A stretch of 64,000 nt of DNA from NCBI GenBank assembly GCA_035284745.1, contig JAYKIL010000034.1, positions 1 to 64,000 on the forward strand. The letters are read 5' to 3'. Of this stretch, positions 26,166-34,296 are shown one piece after another. The notes beneath the pieces are model-generated. The model was not told the origin of the DNA. It ran no database searches and was given only the letters and a program-made list of their open reading frames with translations. The DNA comes from JAYKJB01 sp035284745 [NCBI: Candidatus Sericytochromatia bacterium] (lineage in GTDB: Bacteria; Cyanobacteriota; Sericytochromatia; S15B-MN24). A program made the translations under genes and the position numbers. Each line of letters opens with the position of its first letter. Within the stretch, counting starts at the first letter, position 1.

Positions 26166-26260
26166 ACCCCGAGCCGGCTTTGACGCGGATCGGGGTCGCT
26201 GGATGTGGAAAGCGATGCGAAGGACACAGGGGCGCTCTTCTGCCGCTGAGCCGGATGAGT

Positions 26261-26677
26261 TCAGCGCGGGAGGCAGGTTTGATGAGCCGCGGTGCGTTGA
26301 CGATGGTGTATTTGGAACAATCGGGTGATGGAACCCACCCCTTCGCGTCTGAATTCTGACCACGACACCTTTCCATCGTGATTGAGATCGGCCCGCTTGA
26401 GGGCGGCCTGGGTCATTTCGTCAGCATCCAAGCCATTGCCATCTTTGTCGGCGTCGCGCAGGCTTCCTTCCGCGATTGACGCTGTGCACGTGAAGGCCGT
26501 CCAATCGCACGCCAAAACGCAAGGATTGCCCGCCTCTTCGCACGCAACCTGGACGGGTGAACGGGCTTCCTTCAGGCTGATACGCTGATCACCATCGCGG
26601 TCATATCGGCGTACAAGCGCCGCGGCTTGAGCTTGAAGGGCAGACGTGAGACGCTCTGAGCTTTTGATCAACGGCAC
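26261..26677 (-). CDS. EF-hand calcium-binding protein
   Basis: A 138-residue protein with three EF-hand loops: DRDGDQRISLKE near residue 26, DADKDGNGLDADE near 76 and DLNHDGKVSWSE near 97. Four cysteines lie between the first and second loops (ACEEAGNPCVLACDWTAFTC), suggesting disulfides or a metal site. EF-hands bind calcium; a bacterial protein of this size may be a calcium buffer or a sensor. No signal peptide is visible at the GTG start (GAGG upstream). The upstream region carries two TTAA-type half-sites. Confidence 0.75.
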   Translation of the reverse strand: MPLIKSSERLTSALQAQAAALVRRYDRDGDQRISLKEARSPVQVACEEAGNPCVLACDWTAFTCTASIAEGSLRDADKDGNGLDADEMTQAALKRADLNHDGKVSWSEFRREGVGSITRLFQIHHRQRTAAHQTCLPR

Positions 26678-26772
26678 GTGGTTCTTTCCTCTTTTTGTTT
26701 CGGATATTCAGACGTCCGGCGCAAGAAGGCCAGGGGGCGATAGCGAATTTATCCCGCTCTTTTGGGAAATTC

Positions 26773-26802
26773 TTGTTAAGGCCAGAACGATTTGAGGTTA
26801 AG
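26773..26802. promoter_or_regulatory. Pho-box-like TTAA repeat, site 2, upstream of the EF-hand gene
   Basis: Read on the minus strand, CTTAACCT (26802-26795) is an exact copy of the cyanobacterial Pho-box half-site as I know it, and CTTAACAA (26780-26773) lies 22 bp further, i.e. two 11-bp periods. Both are upstream of the EF-hand gene (start 26677). Confidence 0.45.
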
Positions 26803-26886
26803 AAAAGGTATTTAATCTCGGGCTCAGGTGTTTGTCGGAGAATCGAATTTTTGCGGACCGCGAGGTCTGTGCCAACCGAGGAGGCG

Positions 26887-28362
26887 TCAGGGCCCGTAGC
26901 GGGCCAAGTAAGGTTTGACGTCTAGTTTTCGCGCCGTGTTGTCTGAGCTCATATACCGGATGGTTCCAAAAATCGGGCGTTCAGGTCCCCAAGCGCGGTC
27001 GAATCGCCCTAGACACCAAAATATCCCGCTGATGCTGTTGGGATCGCTGCCGTCGAGGGCATAGCGATCGTTCAATTCAAGCAGGGTGGCCGCAGCGGCT
27101 TGAGGACTGGGGGACCATTCGAGAATTTTCTTCCCCCATAGCATCCGCAAGTAGTTGTGAATTCGCCCCTCGCGCAGCAGTTGGCGCTGAGCGGCGTTCC
27201 AAAGCTTATCGTGAGTTTCTGCCGCTTCGAGCTGTTTGAGATTGTAAACGACAGGTCGGGGATCGGCGGCGTGTTTACTCAGGGTTGCCAACGCCCAAGC
27301 AGGCAAGGCCTCATAGGTGTCATAGTGGGGCAGCATGCGTGCCACGTTAAGGCCCACCTCCCGCCAGGTGATGAGTTCATCTAAAAAGGCCTCTGCCGCC
27401 GGAGACATTCCCCACCAACCGGCTTTTGACCCTGTGGGTTTGGGGGCGATGTTGGCTGGGGTCCAGTTTTCTCCGGAGAAAACCGCTTGGGCGATTTCGT
27501 GTGCGCTGATGTGACCAAAATGGAGGTAAGGACTGAGGCCGCTGCCCCCTTCACGCGCAGGCTCGTTACGATCGACCTCGTAGCGAGCGAGGCGTTCGCG
27601 CATAAAAATATCCAGCAGACGTTGGGCATGGGCCTCGCCCCCTCGCAAACGACCCACAGGCGCTACTCGGTGATCAATCTCTAGGTTGTCCGACCAACCT
27701 GCCTCTCCCTCGAGCAGTGCAGGGCTCGCTTGCGGCCACCTTTCGACGCGGGTGTCTAACACTGGTTTTTGCTGTGCTCTGAGCGCAGCGAGGGGGGCAG
27801 ACATCGGAAAGTCAGCCATGGACATATGACCCGGCAGGGTTTTGTGGAGATGCCGACGGAAGGCATGAGCCGTGGAGTGGGGCTTGTCCGCGGCGGCAAG
27901 GGGCAACAGACCGTTGCTGTCTACCGCCTCAAGTTGTACCCTCAGACGCGTCGCTGCTTCCGCTTGCAACCGGGGCACCTCAGAGCCCGGCCAGTCATCG
28001 GTGACAACGGCACAGGCTGATTCTGCAAATAACTCCAGCAGACCTTCGCCAGCCCCCGCGCGAGGCTCGACGTAGGCATAATGGAGAACGCCTGCAAAGG
28101 GTTCGGCCGTCCGCGCATTGTGGTGGACCCCATCCAGCACGAAACGATGGAAACGATCATTGGCATAGGGATAGGTGGCGCTCACTATTTCAAGAATGAC
28201 GAGCGGGCGCCCCAAAGAATTTGCGAGTTCAACCGCTCTTTGGAGGGCAAAATTCCAATGCAGGCGGCGGTATGCCACCATCCAGTAGAGCACATAGCCA
28301 CGCTCGGGCGCGGCGGGCGCTTCGTTTAATGACCGCACACGGATGGAGGGCGTCGTGGTCAC
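26887..28362 (-). CDS. phr: Class II deoxyribodipyrimidine photolyase
   Basis: A 491-residue flavoprotein of the class II CPD photolyases. Family-specific blocks are SGLSPYLHFGHIS, AFLDELITWREVGLN, YNLKQLEAAETHDKLWNAAQRQL, and the near-invariant RIHNYLRMLWGKKILEWSPSP followed by SGIFWCLGRFDRAWG-ERPIFG. It binds FAD and repairs cyclobutane pyrimidine dimers using blue light, which implies a habitat with some sunlight. The GTG start overlaps the stop of the VOC gene in GTGA, so the two are translationally coupled. Confidence 0.95.
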   Translation of the reverse strand: MTTTPSIRVRSLNEAPAAPERGYVLYWMVAYRRLHWNFALQRAVELANSLGRPLVILEIVSATYPYANDRFHRFVLDGVHHNARTAEPFAGVLHYAYVEPRAGAGEGLLELFAESACAVVTDDWPGSEVPRLQAEAATRLRVQLEAVDSNGLLPLAAADKPHSTAHAFRRHLHKTLPGHMSMADFPMSAPLAALRAQQKPVLDTRVERWPQASPALLEGEAGWSDNLEIDHRVAPVGRLRGGEAHAQRLLDIFMRERLARYEVDRNEPAREGGSGLSPYLHFGHISAHEIAQAVFSGENWTPANIAPKPTGSKAGWWGMSPAAEAFLDELITWREVGLNVARMLPHYDTYEALPAWALATLSKHAADPRPVVYNLKQLEAAETHDKLWNAAQRQLLREGRIHNYLRMLWGKKILEWSPSPQAAAATLLELNDRYALDGSDPNSISGIFWCLGRFDRAWGPERPIFGTIRYMSSDNTARKLDVKPYLARYGP

Positions 28363-28733
28363 AGGCCAGGCCCCGAGAGCAGTTCTATTTCATAGCCATC
28401 CGGATCCTCAATAAAGGCCATCAAGCCCCCTTTGCTTCGTGGTGACGGTTCTTCCGTCACTCTTACCCCTGCTTCACGCATTCGTTTCACGGTGCCTTCC
28501 ATATCCGCCACCCCAAATGCCAGGTGCATAATGTCCTCCGGTAAGGTGAAATCGGGGTCCCACGGAAGGTAGGCCAGTTCCAGTTCCGTTGGGGAGGCAG
28601 GATGCCGCAGAAATGCTAGCTGCGAGCCTCTTGGAGATTCGGATCTCCCTTGCAAGGTAAACCCAAAATAGGTGGTGTAAAAGAGGATGGCGCGATCGAC
28701 GTCGCGTACCTTCAAGCGAACGTGCAAAAACAA
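28359..28733 (-). CDS. VOC-family protein, glyoxalase I-like
   Basis: A 124-residue protein made of two beta-alpha-beta-beta-beta units (HVRLKVRDVDRAILFYTTYFGF and IMHLAFGVADMEGTVKRMREAGV). Metal-ligand positions are filled by His at residue 4, Glu in TELELAY, His in MHLAF and Glu in YEIELLSG, as in lactoylglutathione lyase. It could detoxify methylglyoxal, but the VOC fold has many other activities. The start is TTG behind GGAGG. An AGATAAT inverted repeat lies 28 bp upstream. Confidence 0.85.
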   Translation of the reverse strand: MFLHVRLKVRDVDRAILFYTTYFGFTLQGRSESPRGSQLAFLRHPASPTELELAYLPWDPDFTLPEDIMHLAFGVADMEGTVKRMREAGVRVTEEPSPRSKGGLMAFIEDPDGYEIELLSGPGL

Positions 28734-28760
28734 GCCAAGCCTCCTCTAAAAACATAAGAG

Positions 28761-28778
28761 TCAGATAATCATAATTAT
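28761..28778. repeat. AGATAAT-N4-ATTATCT inverted repeat, copy 2
   Basis: Same 7-bp arms and 4-bp spacing as at 24921-24938. On the minus strand it encloses TATGAT, a good -10 hexamer, 28-45 bp before the start of the VOC/photolyase pair, so it could be a repressor site. Confidence 0.5.
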
Positions 28779-29018
28779 CTAGAATCACTGCGCGGTGTAT
28801 GGAAGACATTGAGTCTAGCACGTTGCCTGAGGCTGAGGGGGGTCTGGGAAAGCGGGGGTGATGCCGCGGCAGGCGCTTCTTTTGATGCCAAGTGTGAATA
28901 TCACGAAATATAAATATTTTATCTGTGTAATTATCACAATCTATTTTTTATGAAATAAATAGTTCGTGTGATATGAACTACAGCTAATAGGCGCAATTAT
29001 GTAATTAAATGTGGCTCT
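28779..29018. other. AT-rich gene-free stretch upstream of dam
   Basis: About 240 bp, strongly AT-rich between 28900 and 29010. It contains GTGA-ATA-TCAC (28894-28904) and TGTGTAATTATCACA (28924-28938), both dyads that could bind a regulator of dam. No coding frame or clear promoter stands out. Confidence 0.45.
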
Positions 29019-29870
29019 ATGCCACAGAATGCGTTGCGCCAAACAATTCAAGTTGCGGGAATACCAGAGGCAGCTCCATTTGTTAAATGGGTTGGTGGTA
29101 AAAGATCTTTAATGCCGCAAATTAGCGCGCGATTACCGCAGCGTTTTTCTAATTATCATGAACCGTTTGTCGGCGGCGGAGCTGTCTTTTTTGCATTGCA
29201 GCCCCCGGGCGCTTATTTGTCCGATGATAATGCGGAATTGATCAATGCCTATCAGGTGGTACGGGATGATGTTGAACGCTTGATTCGCCATTTGCGAGGT
29301 CATCGCGTCGAGCAAGATTATTATTACGCCTTGCGGGCGGTTGATCCCCGCGGCATTGATTCCGTAGAGCGAGCATCACGCCTGATATATCTGAACCGCA
29401 CGTGTTTCAACGGGTTGTACCGCGTGAATTCGCGAGGGGGGTTTAATGTTCCTTTTGGGCGTTACAAAAACCCACAAATTTGTAATGAGACGGGTCTGCG
29501 GGCGGCGTCTGCGGCTTTGCGAAGCGTATCGCTCACCCACTGCAGTTACGAACAGGTTCTCCATCGCGCGCGCCGGGGTGATTTTGTCTACTTTGATCCG
29601 CCCTATCATCCGGTTTCACCCACGGCCAATTTTACCAACTATACCGCGGGGGCTTTTACTGAGGTGGATCAACGGCGTTTGGCTGATGTATTCCGCACGT
29701 TGTCTCATCGGGGCTGCAAAGTCATGTTGAGCAATTCCGACACGCCGTTGATTCAGGGCCTGTACGCTGACTACGCGGTGGAGACGGTGGCTGCTCCGCG
29801 ACTGGTTAATCGGGATGCTTCTCGGCGGGGTCCTGTCAACGAAGTGCTCGTGAGAAACTATCGGCGATAA
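29019..29870 (+). CDS. dam: DNA adenine methylase (Dam family)
   Basis: A 283-residue alpha-class N6-adenine methyltransferase. The AdoMet sites are FVKWVGGKRSLMPQI at 21-35 and EPFVGGGAVFFAL at 48-60; the catalytic motif DPPY is at 193-196 and SNSDTPLIQGLY follows. Length and motif order match Dam/DpnM, whose target is GATC, although the target here is not proven. No restriction enzyme is adjacent, so it is likely an orphan used for replication timing, repair or gene control. The start has no clear ribosome site. It may be an acquired gene given its AT-rich leader. Confidence 0.92.
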   Translation: MPQNALRQTIQVAGIPEAAPFVKWVGGKRSLMPQISARLPQRFSNYHEPFVGGGAVFFALQPPGAYLSDDNAELINAYQVVRDDVERLIRHLRGHRVEQDYYYALRAVDPRGIDSVERASRLIYLNRTCFNGLYRVNSRGGFNVPFGRYKNPQICNETGLRAASAALRSVSLTHCSYEQVLHRARRGDFVYFDPPYHPVSPTANFTNYTAGAFTEVDQRRLADVFRTLSHRGCKVMLSNSDTPLIQGLYADYAVETVAAPRLVNRDASRRGPVNEVLVRNYRR

Positions 29871-29901
29871 CACCTTTCGAGGTCTCACGGCGTCCCTGTA
29901 T

Positions 29902-30510
29902 TTAACCAGACTTGATGGCTGCTTGCTCTTCAAGCTCACGCTGCGTAAGTCTCAAGTGGAGGCCTTGAGAGTCCATTTGTTCCATCCAGGTGACGGGGGC
30001 TTGAATATCCCGCGATTTGATGCCGCCTTGATGGATGACGAAGCCCGCCACCGCTCCTGTTTTTTCATCCATACACAACTGTCGAAGGCTTCCACAGACA
30101 CCGTCTGTGCAGTAAACGTTGCTCTTCACTCCCAGCGCAATGGTTCCTGGTTTGGGGGCGTCGGCTGAAGTGCTGGCCTTGGCGTGAGCGGTCCGAGAGG
30201 CCGGCCAGAGAATCATTCCGTATGGCAAGACCAGTGGGGTCGGCGCGCATATTTCGGGCTCAAGAAAGTTCTCATAGCGGTAGGGAGCCATTTTTCGAAG
30301 TTCGTGTTGGGTGGTCGCCAGCCACAGGGTTCCAGCGCTCGCGAGACGAATGGTTTCAAGCGGAACCAAGACACCGGATTCTGCACGGACACCGTGTTGT
30401 ACGACCAGATGTGTCACCCGTCTGTTTCGTGGGTTGACGATAATTCTTGAAACCTGACCCGCGTGGCCGTCTCGGGTTCGCACCTCCGCATTGAAAATGT
30501 CGATGGCCAT
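29902..30510 (-). CDS. PRC-barrel domain protein
   Basis: The 202-residue protein has a PRC-barrel at the N-terminus (IFNAEVRTRDGHAGQVSRIIVNPRNRRVTHLVV) and a second, weaker unit near 125-190 (VYCTDGVCGSLRQLCMDEKTGAVAGFVIHQGG). PRC-barrels occur in photosynthetic reaction centres, RimM and many small RNA- or membrane-associated proteins; here the function is unknown. The ATG has GGGAGA upstream. It is convergent with dam. Confidence 0.8.
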   Translation of the reverse strand: MAIDIFNAEVRTRDGHAGQVSRIIVNPRNRRVTHLVVQHGVRAESGVLVPLETIRLASAGTLWLATTQHELRKMAPYRYENFLEPEICAPTPLVLPYGMILWPASRTAHAKASTSADAPKPGTIALGVKSNVYCTDGVCGSLRQLCMDEKTGAVAGFVIHQGGIKSRDIQAPVTWMEQMDSQGLHLRLTQRELEEQAAIKSG

Positions 30511-30591
30511 TTTTATGTCTCCCTTCGACTGGCTCGGGGCGGTGAGGGCGTCTCCTGAAACAATAGGAGGCCTTTCGTGCTAAAGCAGCAA

Positions 30592-30630
30592 ACAGCGTCA
30601 GGGTGAGTGGAGGATCCGCGTGGACGCTGT
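30592..30630. repeat. Inverted repeat between the DraG-like and PRC-barrel genes
   Basis: ACAGCGTC (30592-30599) and GACGCTGT (30623-30630) can pair as an 8-bp stem with a 23-base loop just behind the DraG-like gene. A weak transcription terminator is possible, though the T-tract is poor. Confidence 0.35.
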
Positions 30631-30635
30631 AAAAA

Positions 30636-31904
30636 TTATTGGGAGGTTTCAGCGCTGCAGACGGTCAGGTCGTTCGCCAGAACCTTCAACGTGTCCAATA
30701 CGGGCAGTTTCTCAATAAGTTCGTTGGGCAACCCTGAGAGTCCGAGATAGGCGCCTGATAGCGCGCCGGTCATGGCCCCCGTGGTGCAGGCGTCAAAGCC
30801 AGCATTGATCGCAGTCAACAGGGCTCTTAGCGGTTCGTTGGGCCATCGCAAAAAGCAATACAGCGCAGAGGGCAAACACTCGAGGATGTACCCTCCTGTC
30901 TTGAAACGCCGTAAAACCTCACGGGTTGGTATCGCCGAATCGAGGAGGCCATTGAGTTCAGCCAATCGAGCCGAGGACTCGTAATCGATTCCACGAATCG
31001 CCTGTTCTAACAAACGCAGAAAACCGGGGCGTTCGAGTCCTCCGGATGGCGTGTCACTCAACGCCGCAATCGCGGTTGCGAACAGGGTCGTGCCTGCAAG
31101 CGCTTTTGAGCCTTTGTGCGTCATAGAACACTGTAAAATGGCTTCTTGGCGCAGTCGCCCGAATTGTTCGCGACGAAGCAGTGCCAGGGAGGCGACGCGC
31201 GCGGTGCCGCCGGAACCGTTCGAGTCTAACCCGCTGACGCTCCAATGTTGTCCGTCCACAAGCGTTTGAACAGCTTTCAATGTTGATTTGCCAGGTTTCA
31301 AGGCGGACGGCAGCCAGCGTACCAAGCGCTCTGCAAAGTCATCCATGTCTAGATGACCCCTGCTGGCAATTAGACTGTGGGCGAGAATTTGGGTCAGTTG
31401 GGTTTCTCGGGCGATTTGCGCGAGGGGCCAGGTGTGATGTCGCCCCTGGCGAGGCACCAGGCCTTTCAGCGGGCCTCCGTAAATCATCTCTATGTCTTGT
31501 GGAGAGCGCCCCTCTGCGGGAAATCCCAAAGCCTCTCCGAGGGCGAGACCCACAAGGCAGCCACTGATGCGATCGCCAATCAGGTGCTTTTCGAGATGCA
31601 CGTGACCGTCCGGCATTTCTGGCAAATGGTTCAGCATACCGGTAGGAACACGTTGGCGACGTTTTCGAACCAGTTGAAGTCTCGGGCTGGTTTCACCCTC
31701 GGGATCGATATCATAGAGCCAGTCGTGGCTGAGTTCTGACAATCCTTCTGGGACAGGCGGTGAATCTTCCTCGTCGCGTGCGACGGGTCGAAAATGCGCG
31801 CAGATCATAAAGGCTGGGTTTTCTATTTCCAGATGGTGCCACGCACAAGCCCCCTGACTCAGGCCCGTGCACATGGCGCAATTCACGTGTATGTCGCTGG
31901 ACAT
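30636..31904 (-). CDS. ADP-ribosylglycohydrolase-fold (DraG-like) protein with altered metal ligands
   Basis: The C-terminal 310 residues of this 422-residue protein follow the DraG/ARH fold: DRISGCLVGLALGEALGFPAEG, then GSGGTARVASLAL and NAGFDACTTGAMTGALSGAYLG. In active enzymes the equivalents read G-D-A-x-G, D-D-T and G-G-D-T-D-T; here they are G-E-A, R-E-T and F-D-A-C-T. At least three of the magnesium-binding acids are therefore changed. The 100-residue N-terminus has C-A-M-C plus further Cys and His, possibly a zinc site. It may bind ADP-ribose-like ligands without cleaving them. It follows the GH10-like gene by 26 bp. Confidence 0.65.
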   Translation of the reverse strand: MSSDIHVNCAMCTGLSQGACAWHHLEIENPAFMICAHFRPVARDEEDSPPVPEGLSELSHDWLYDIDPEGETSPRLQLVRKRRQRVPTGMLNHLPEMPDGHVHLEKHLIGDRISGCLVGLALGEALGFPAEGRSPQDIEMIYGGPLKGLVPRQGRHHTWPLAQIARETQLTQILAHSLIASRGHLDMDDFAERLVRWLPSALKPGKSTLKAVQTLVDGQHWSVSGLDSNGSGGTARVASLALLRREQFGRLRQEAILQCSMTHKGSKALAGTTLFATAIAALSDTPSGGLERPGFLRLLEQAIRGIDYESSARLAELNGLLDSAIPTREVLRRFKTGGYILECLPSALYCFLRWPNEPLRALLTAINAGFDACTTGAMTGALSGAYLGLSGLPNELIEKLPVLDTLKVLANDLTVCSAETSQ

Positions 31905-31930
31905 CCTGAGCCACAGCCTCCCAAGCCAAG

Positions 31931-33388
31931 CTACTGTGGGGTTTGGATGGATCTACCCGCTTCACTCCAAGGGGCATCGGTCGCTCGGCGAGAGGCATCC
32001 GATGCAGGCCACAACCAACCGTAACTGAACAGCGCGACACCCCCGAGCGAGCGAAATGCCCCCTCGACCCGTCGACCTTTCAGATAGGCCACTTGAGCCG
32101 AAAGAGGCCAATGCCTGCGAGGGGGCGTGAGTTCCGGGGAGCCGGGTTGTGGTTCTCCCGCCAAAGCTGCGATCAGTTCGGGTTTTTTGCCAGGCATCGC
32201 GGCAATGAATTGTTCGACGGAGGACAGTTCTTTATCGATGGTGGCCCGCAAGCGTGATGCGTCGACAGGGTCCAGATCGGGGTCATAGGCGTAACACATG
32301 GGGGAGGCTTCATCAAAATAAGGGAGCCACCGCAACGCATCCTGGGCCCTCACGTCATCCTCGTTGAGGTAGCTACTGGGGTGAAAAACGAGACCAAGCT
32401 TCACTTTCGGGGGGACTTTTTCTCTGATGACAGCCACCAGGTCTTGTAGTTCTCCTGCCAGGAAAGAACGCCAGGCCGACATCCAACGTGACCGAAGATC
32501 GGGATTGGGCGCCAATCCCGTGTTGAGGAAGGTTCGAAACTCTGAGGTGTCTAAGTCAGGGCGTTTCCTGCGAAATGCGGTACGCGTTGACGGAGCGAAG
32601 CCCCAGTAGAGTCTCGGGTCCCCTTGGCTTGGGCGTGAGCGTGCGGCAAGCGGGTAGCGCAAGTAATCCAGCCAAATGCCATCGAAATATCCTGTGTCTG
32701 AGATTTCTTCAAGCAAGGCCCCTAGTTTTTCAGCGACCTTCGGCGACGACGGAGAAACGAACGCCGAGCCCCGCCCCTCCGCTTGAATCGGAGAGTCACC
32801 ATATCCATTGGCAACGCCCTCGGCCCATCCCGACTGCACTTGTTCTTCTCCCCACCTCAGTGCGTGAACCCAAGCGTACAGCTTCATTCCACGGTGATGT
32901 GCCTCCCGCGCATAAACCTTGGCGACATTCAATTTCGGCCAGCGCGGAGGGAACGTACGACTTCCTAAATACGAGACTTGTCCGTGATAGAAAGTCTCGA
33001 GATATACTTCGGTCATCCCCAAGGCTTGGGCGCGATCTAATACTTCAAGCACTCGCAGGTCGATCGCATCCGAGGCATAGGGGCGAACCCAAATGGCTTT
33101 GCGACGAAAATATGGATCCCCAGGGTCAGGGGCTTGGGCCGTTTTTGCGACCTCCTGTACGATCTTTTCATACTTGCGCAGACTGTCTGAGGGTTGCGCT
33201 TCCCAAAACCAGCGCGCGGAGCGGAATCGAGCGTCCCAGTCGTGGGCACTGATCGGGCGTGGCAAACTTGCCAGATAGCCTTCCCTCGCCTGGTCCAGTT
33301 GGAAACTGATGTCACGGGTGACGGGTGCTGCCTTCGCAGGCAAGCTGGATGTCACAAGCAATAAACAACAGGCGATGGCAAAACGCAT
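31931..33388 (-). CDS. Exported GH10-like glycosyl hydrolase (GHL10 / COG1649)
   Basis: A 485-residue protein with a Sec signal peptide (cleavage near AKA, residue 20). The barrel shows the GHL10 pattern: RAQALGMTEVYLETFYHGQVSYL, GMKLYAWVHALRWG, YFDGIWLDYLRYP and VKLGLVFHPSSYLNEDDV. These uncharacterised hydrolases are thought to act on peptidoglycan or other cell-surface polysaccharides. Acidic residues in WLDYLRYP and the later PMCYAYDPD fit a TIM-barrel active site. It shares the strand with the DraG-like and FN3-type genes. Confidence 0.82.
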   Translation of the reverse strand: MRFAIACCLLLVTSSLPAKAAPVTRDISFQLDQAREGYLASLPRPISAHDWDARFRSARWFWEAQPSDSLRKYEKIVQEVAKTAQAPDPGDPYFRRKAIWVRPYASDAIDLRVLEVLDRAQALGMTEVYLETFYHGQVSYLGSRTFPPRWPKLNVAKVYAREAHHRGMKLYAWVHALRWGEEQVQSGWAEGVANGYGDSPIQAEGRGSAFVSPSSPKVAEKLGALLEEISDTGYFDGIWLDYLRYPLAARSRPSQGDPRLYWGFAPSTRTAFRRKRPDLDTSEFRTFLNTGLAPNPDLRSRWMSAWRSFLAGELQDLVAVIREKVPPKVKLGLVFHPSSYLNEDDVRAQDALRWLPYFDEASPMCYAYDPDLDPVDASRLRATIDKELSSVEQFIAAMPGKKPELIAALAGEPQPGSPELTPPRRHWPLSAQVAYLKGRRVEGAFRSLGGVALFSYGWLWPASDASRRATDAPWSEAGRSIQTPQ

Positions 33389-33432
33389 GCGAGAATCGTA
33401 ACCGATGAGGTGACATCAGACAGTGATGTCGC

Positions 33433-33936
33433 CTACTTGGCGATGAAAGAAACCACGGGCGAGCGGGCCACCCCCACCGACGTTTCCGTTTCTATCCGGA
33501 AATAGTATCTCATTCCGGGGGTTAAGCGAGTCAAGTAGGCTGATTGATTCTTCACCGCTTGAAAGTGAATGGGCTCGTCAAGGGAGGGTTTGCGTCCCCA
33601 CGTGATGGTACTTGTTCCTCGCCAAGGCGAATACCAGGTAATCCGAGCAGAGTGATTCGTGCGGGTCTCGATGGTGACGGAACCCGGACCGGGGTGAACG
33701 ACTTGAAGGTTTTTTACGGGAAGGGGTTGTTTGGTCGTGACACGTGAGGCGATGAATGAACATCCCACCAAGGTGCACGTGAGGGCAAACAGCCCGAGCA
33801 TCCGACGCAGCAACTTGAAGCGGGAACGCTTCCGGCGGCGTGGGCGTCGGTTCACAGGCGGCGCCTCAACTGACTTCATACGAGCCGGTCGAGGCGACGG
33901 CCTGGTTCTTCTAACCGGGGGGAGTTGTGGGGGCAT
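33433..33936 (-). CDS. Membrane-anchored or lipid-anchored fibronectin III-like protein
   Basis: A 167-residue protein. After a very basic, Pro/Arg-rich 45 residues comes a hydrophobic stretch (MLGLFALTCTLVGC) with a possible lipobox L-V-G-C at about 59. The rest is one fibronectin type III-like domain (VKNLQVVHPGPGSVTIETRTN, ITWYSPWRGTSTITWG, LTPGMRYYFRIETET). If translation began at the internal Met at residue 46 it would be an ordinary lipoprotein. The likely role is surface binding; no enzyme motif is seen. Confidence 0.6.
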   Translation of the reverse strand: MPPQLPPVRRTRPSPRPARMKSVEAPPVNRRPRRRKRSRFKLLRRMLGLFALTCTLVGCSFIASRVTTKQPLPVKNLQVVHPGPGSVTIETRTNHSARITWYSPWRGTSTITWGRKPSLDEPIHFQAVKNQSAYLTRLTPGMRYYFRIETETSVGVARSPVVSFIAK

Positions 33937-34071
33937 AGTGTCAGACGCTCATCCCTTCCTTACCCGCCGAGCGCCAAGCACATTCAACTCTTGGCGCAAT
34001 GAGTGGAATGGCTTAAAGATCCGTCATGGTGTAAGGTCACCAGAGTTGCTCGACCCGAAGGGGACAAAGGA

Positions 34072-34293
34072 ATGCCATCAGAGGAATTACAAGATTTTTA
34101 TGCGGGTTTGAGTGCCCTGAAGACGGCTCTGGAGGGCGCCCCCCGCGGCCAGATCGAATTGCTCGAGGCTGTTGATCGCCTGTATGAAAATCTGGAGCAA
34201 GCGGGGGAGGCGTTGCCCGACGCCGCGTTGCTCGAAGCCCAAGTGACCTTGCGACACGCGGAAAGCATTCTGACCCGATATTTTGGGATGTAG
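34072..34293 (+). CDS. Small helical protein of unknown function
   Basis: A 73-residue acidic, helix-rich protein starting at the ATG at 34072 (AAGGA directly before, GGGG further up). Its size and heptad-like pattern recall XseB, the small subunit of exonuclease VII, but the diagnostic E-x-I-V-x-x-L-E motif is missing, and no xseA is adjacent, so I leave it unnamed. Its stop is three bases from the stop of the convergent ETF-QO gene. Confidence 0.5.
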   Translation: MPSEELQDFYAGLSALKTALEGAPRGQIELLEAVDRLYENLEQAGEALPDAALLEAQVTLRHAESILTRYFGM

Positions 34294-34296
34294 GCC

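Noticed and set aside
34072-34293. Exonuclease VII small subunit (xseB)
   Set aside because: Size and helicity fit, but the diagnostic E-x-I-V-x-x-L-E motif is absent and no xseA is adjacent.
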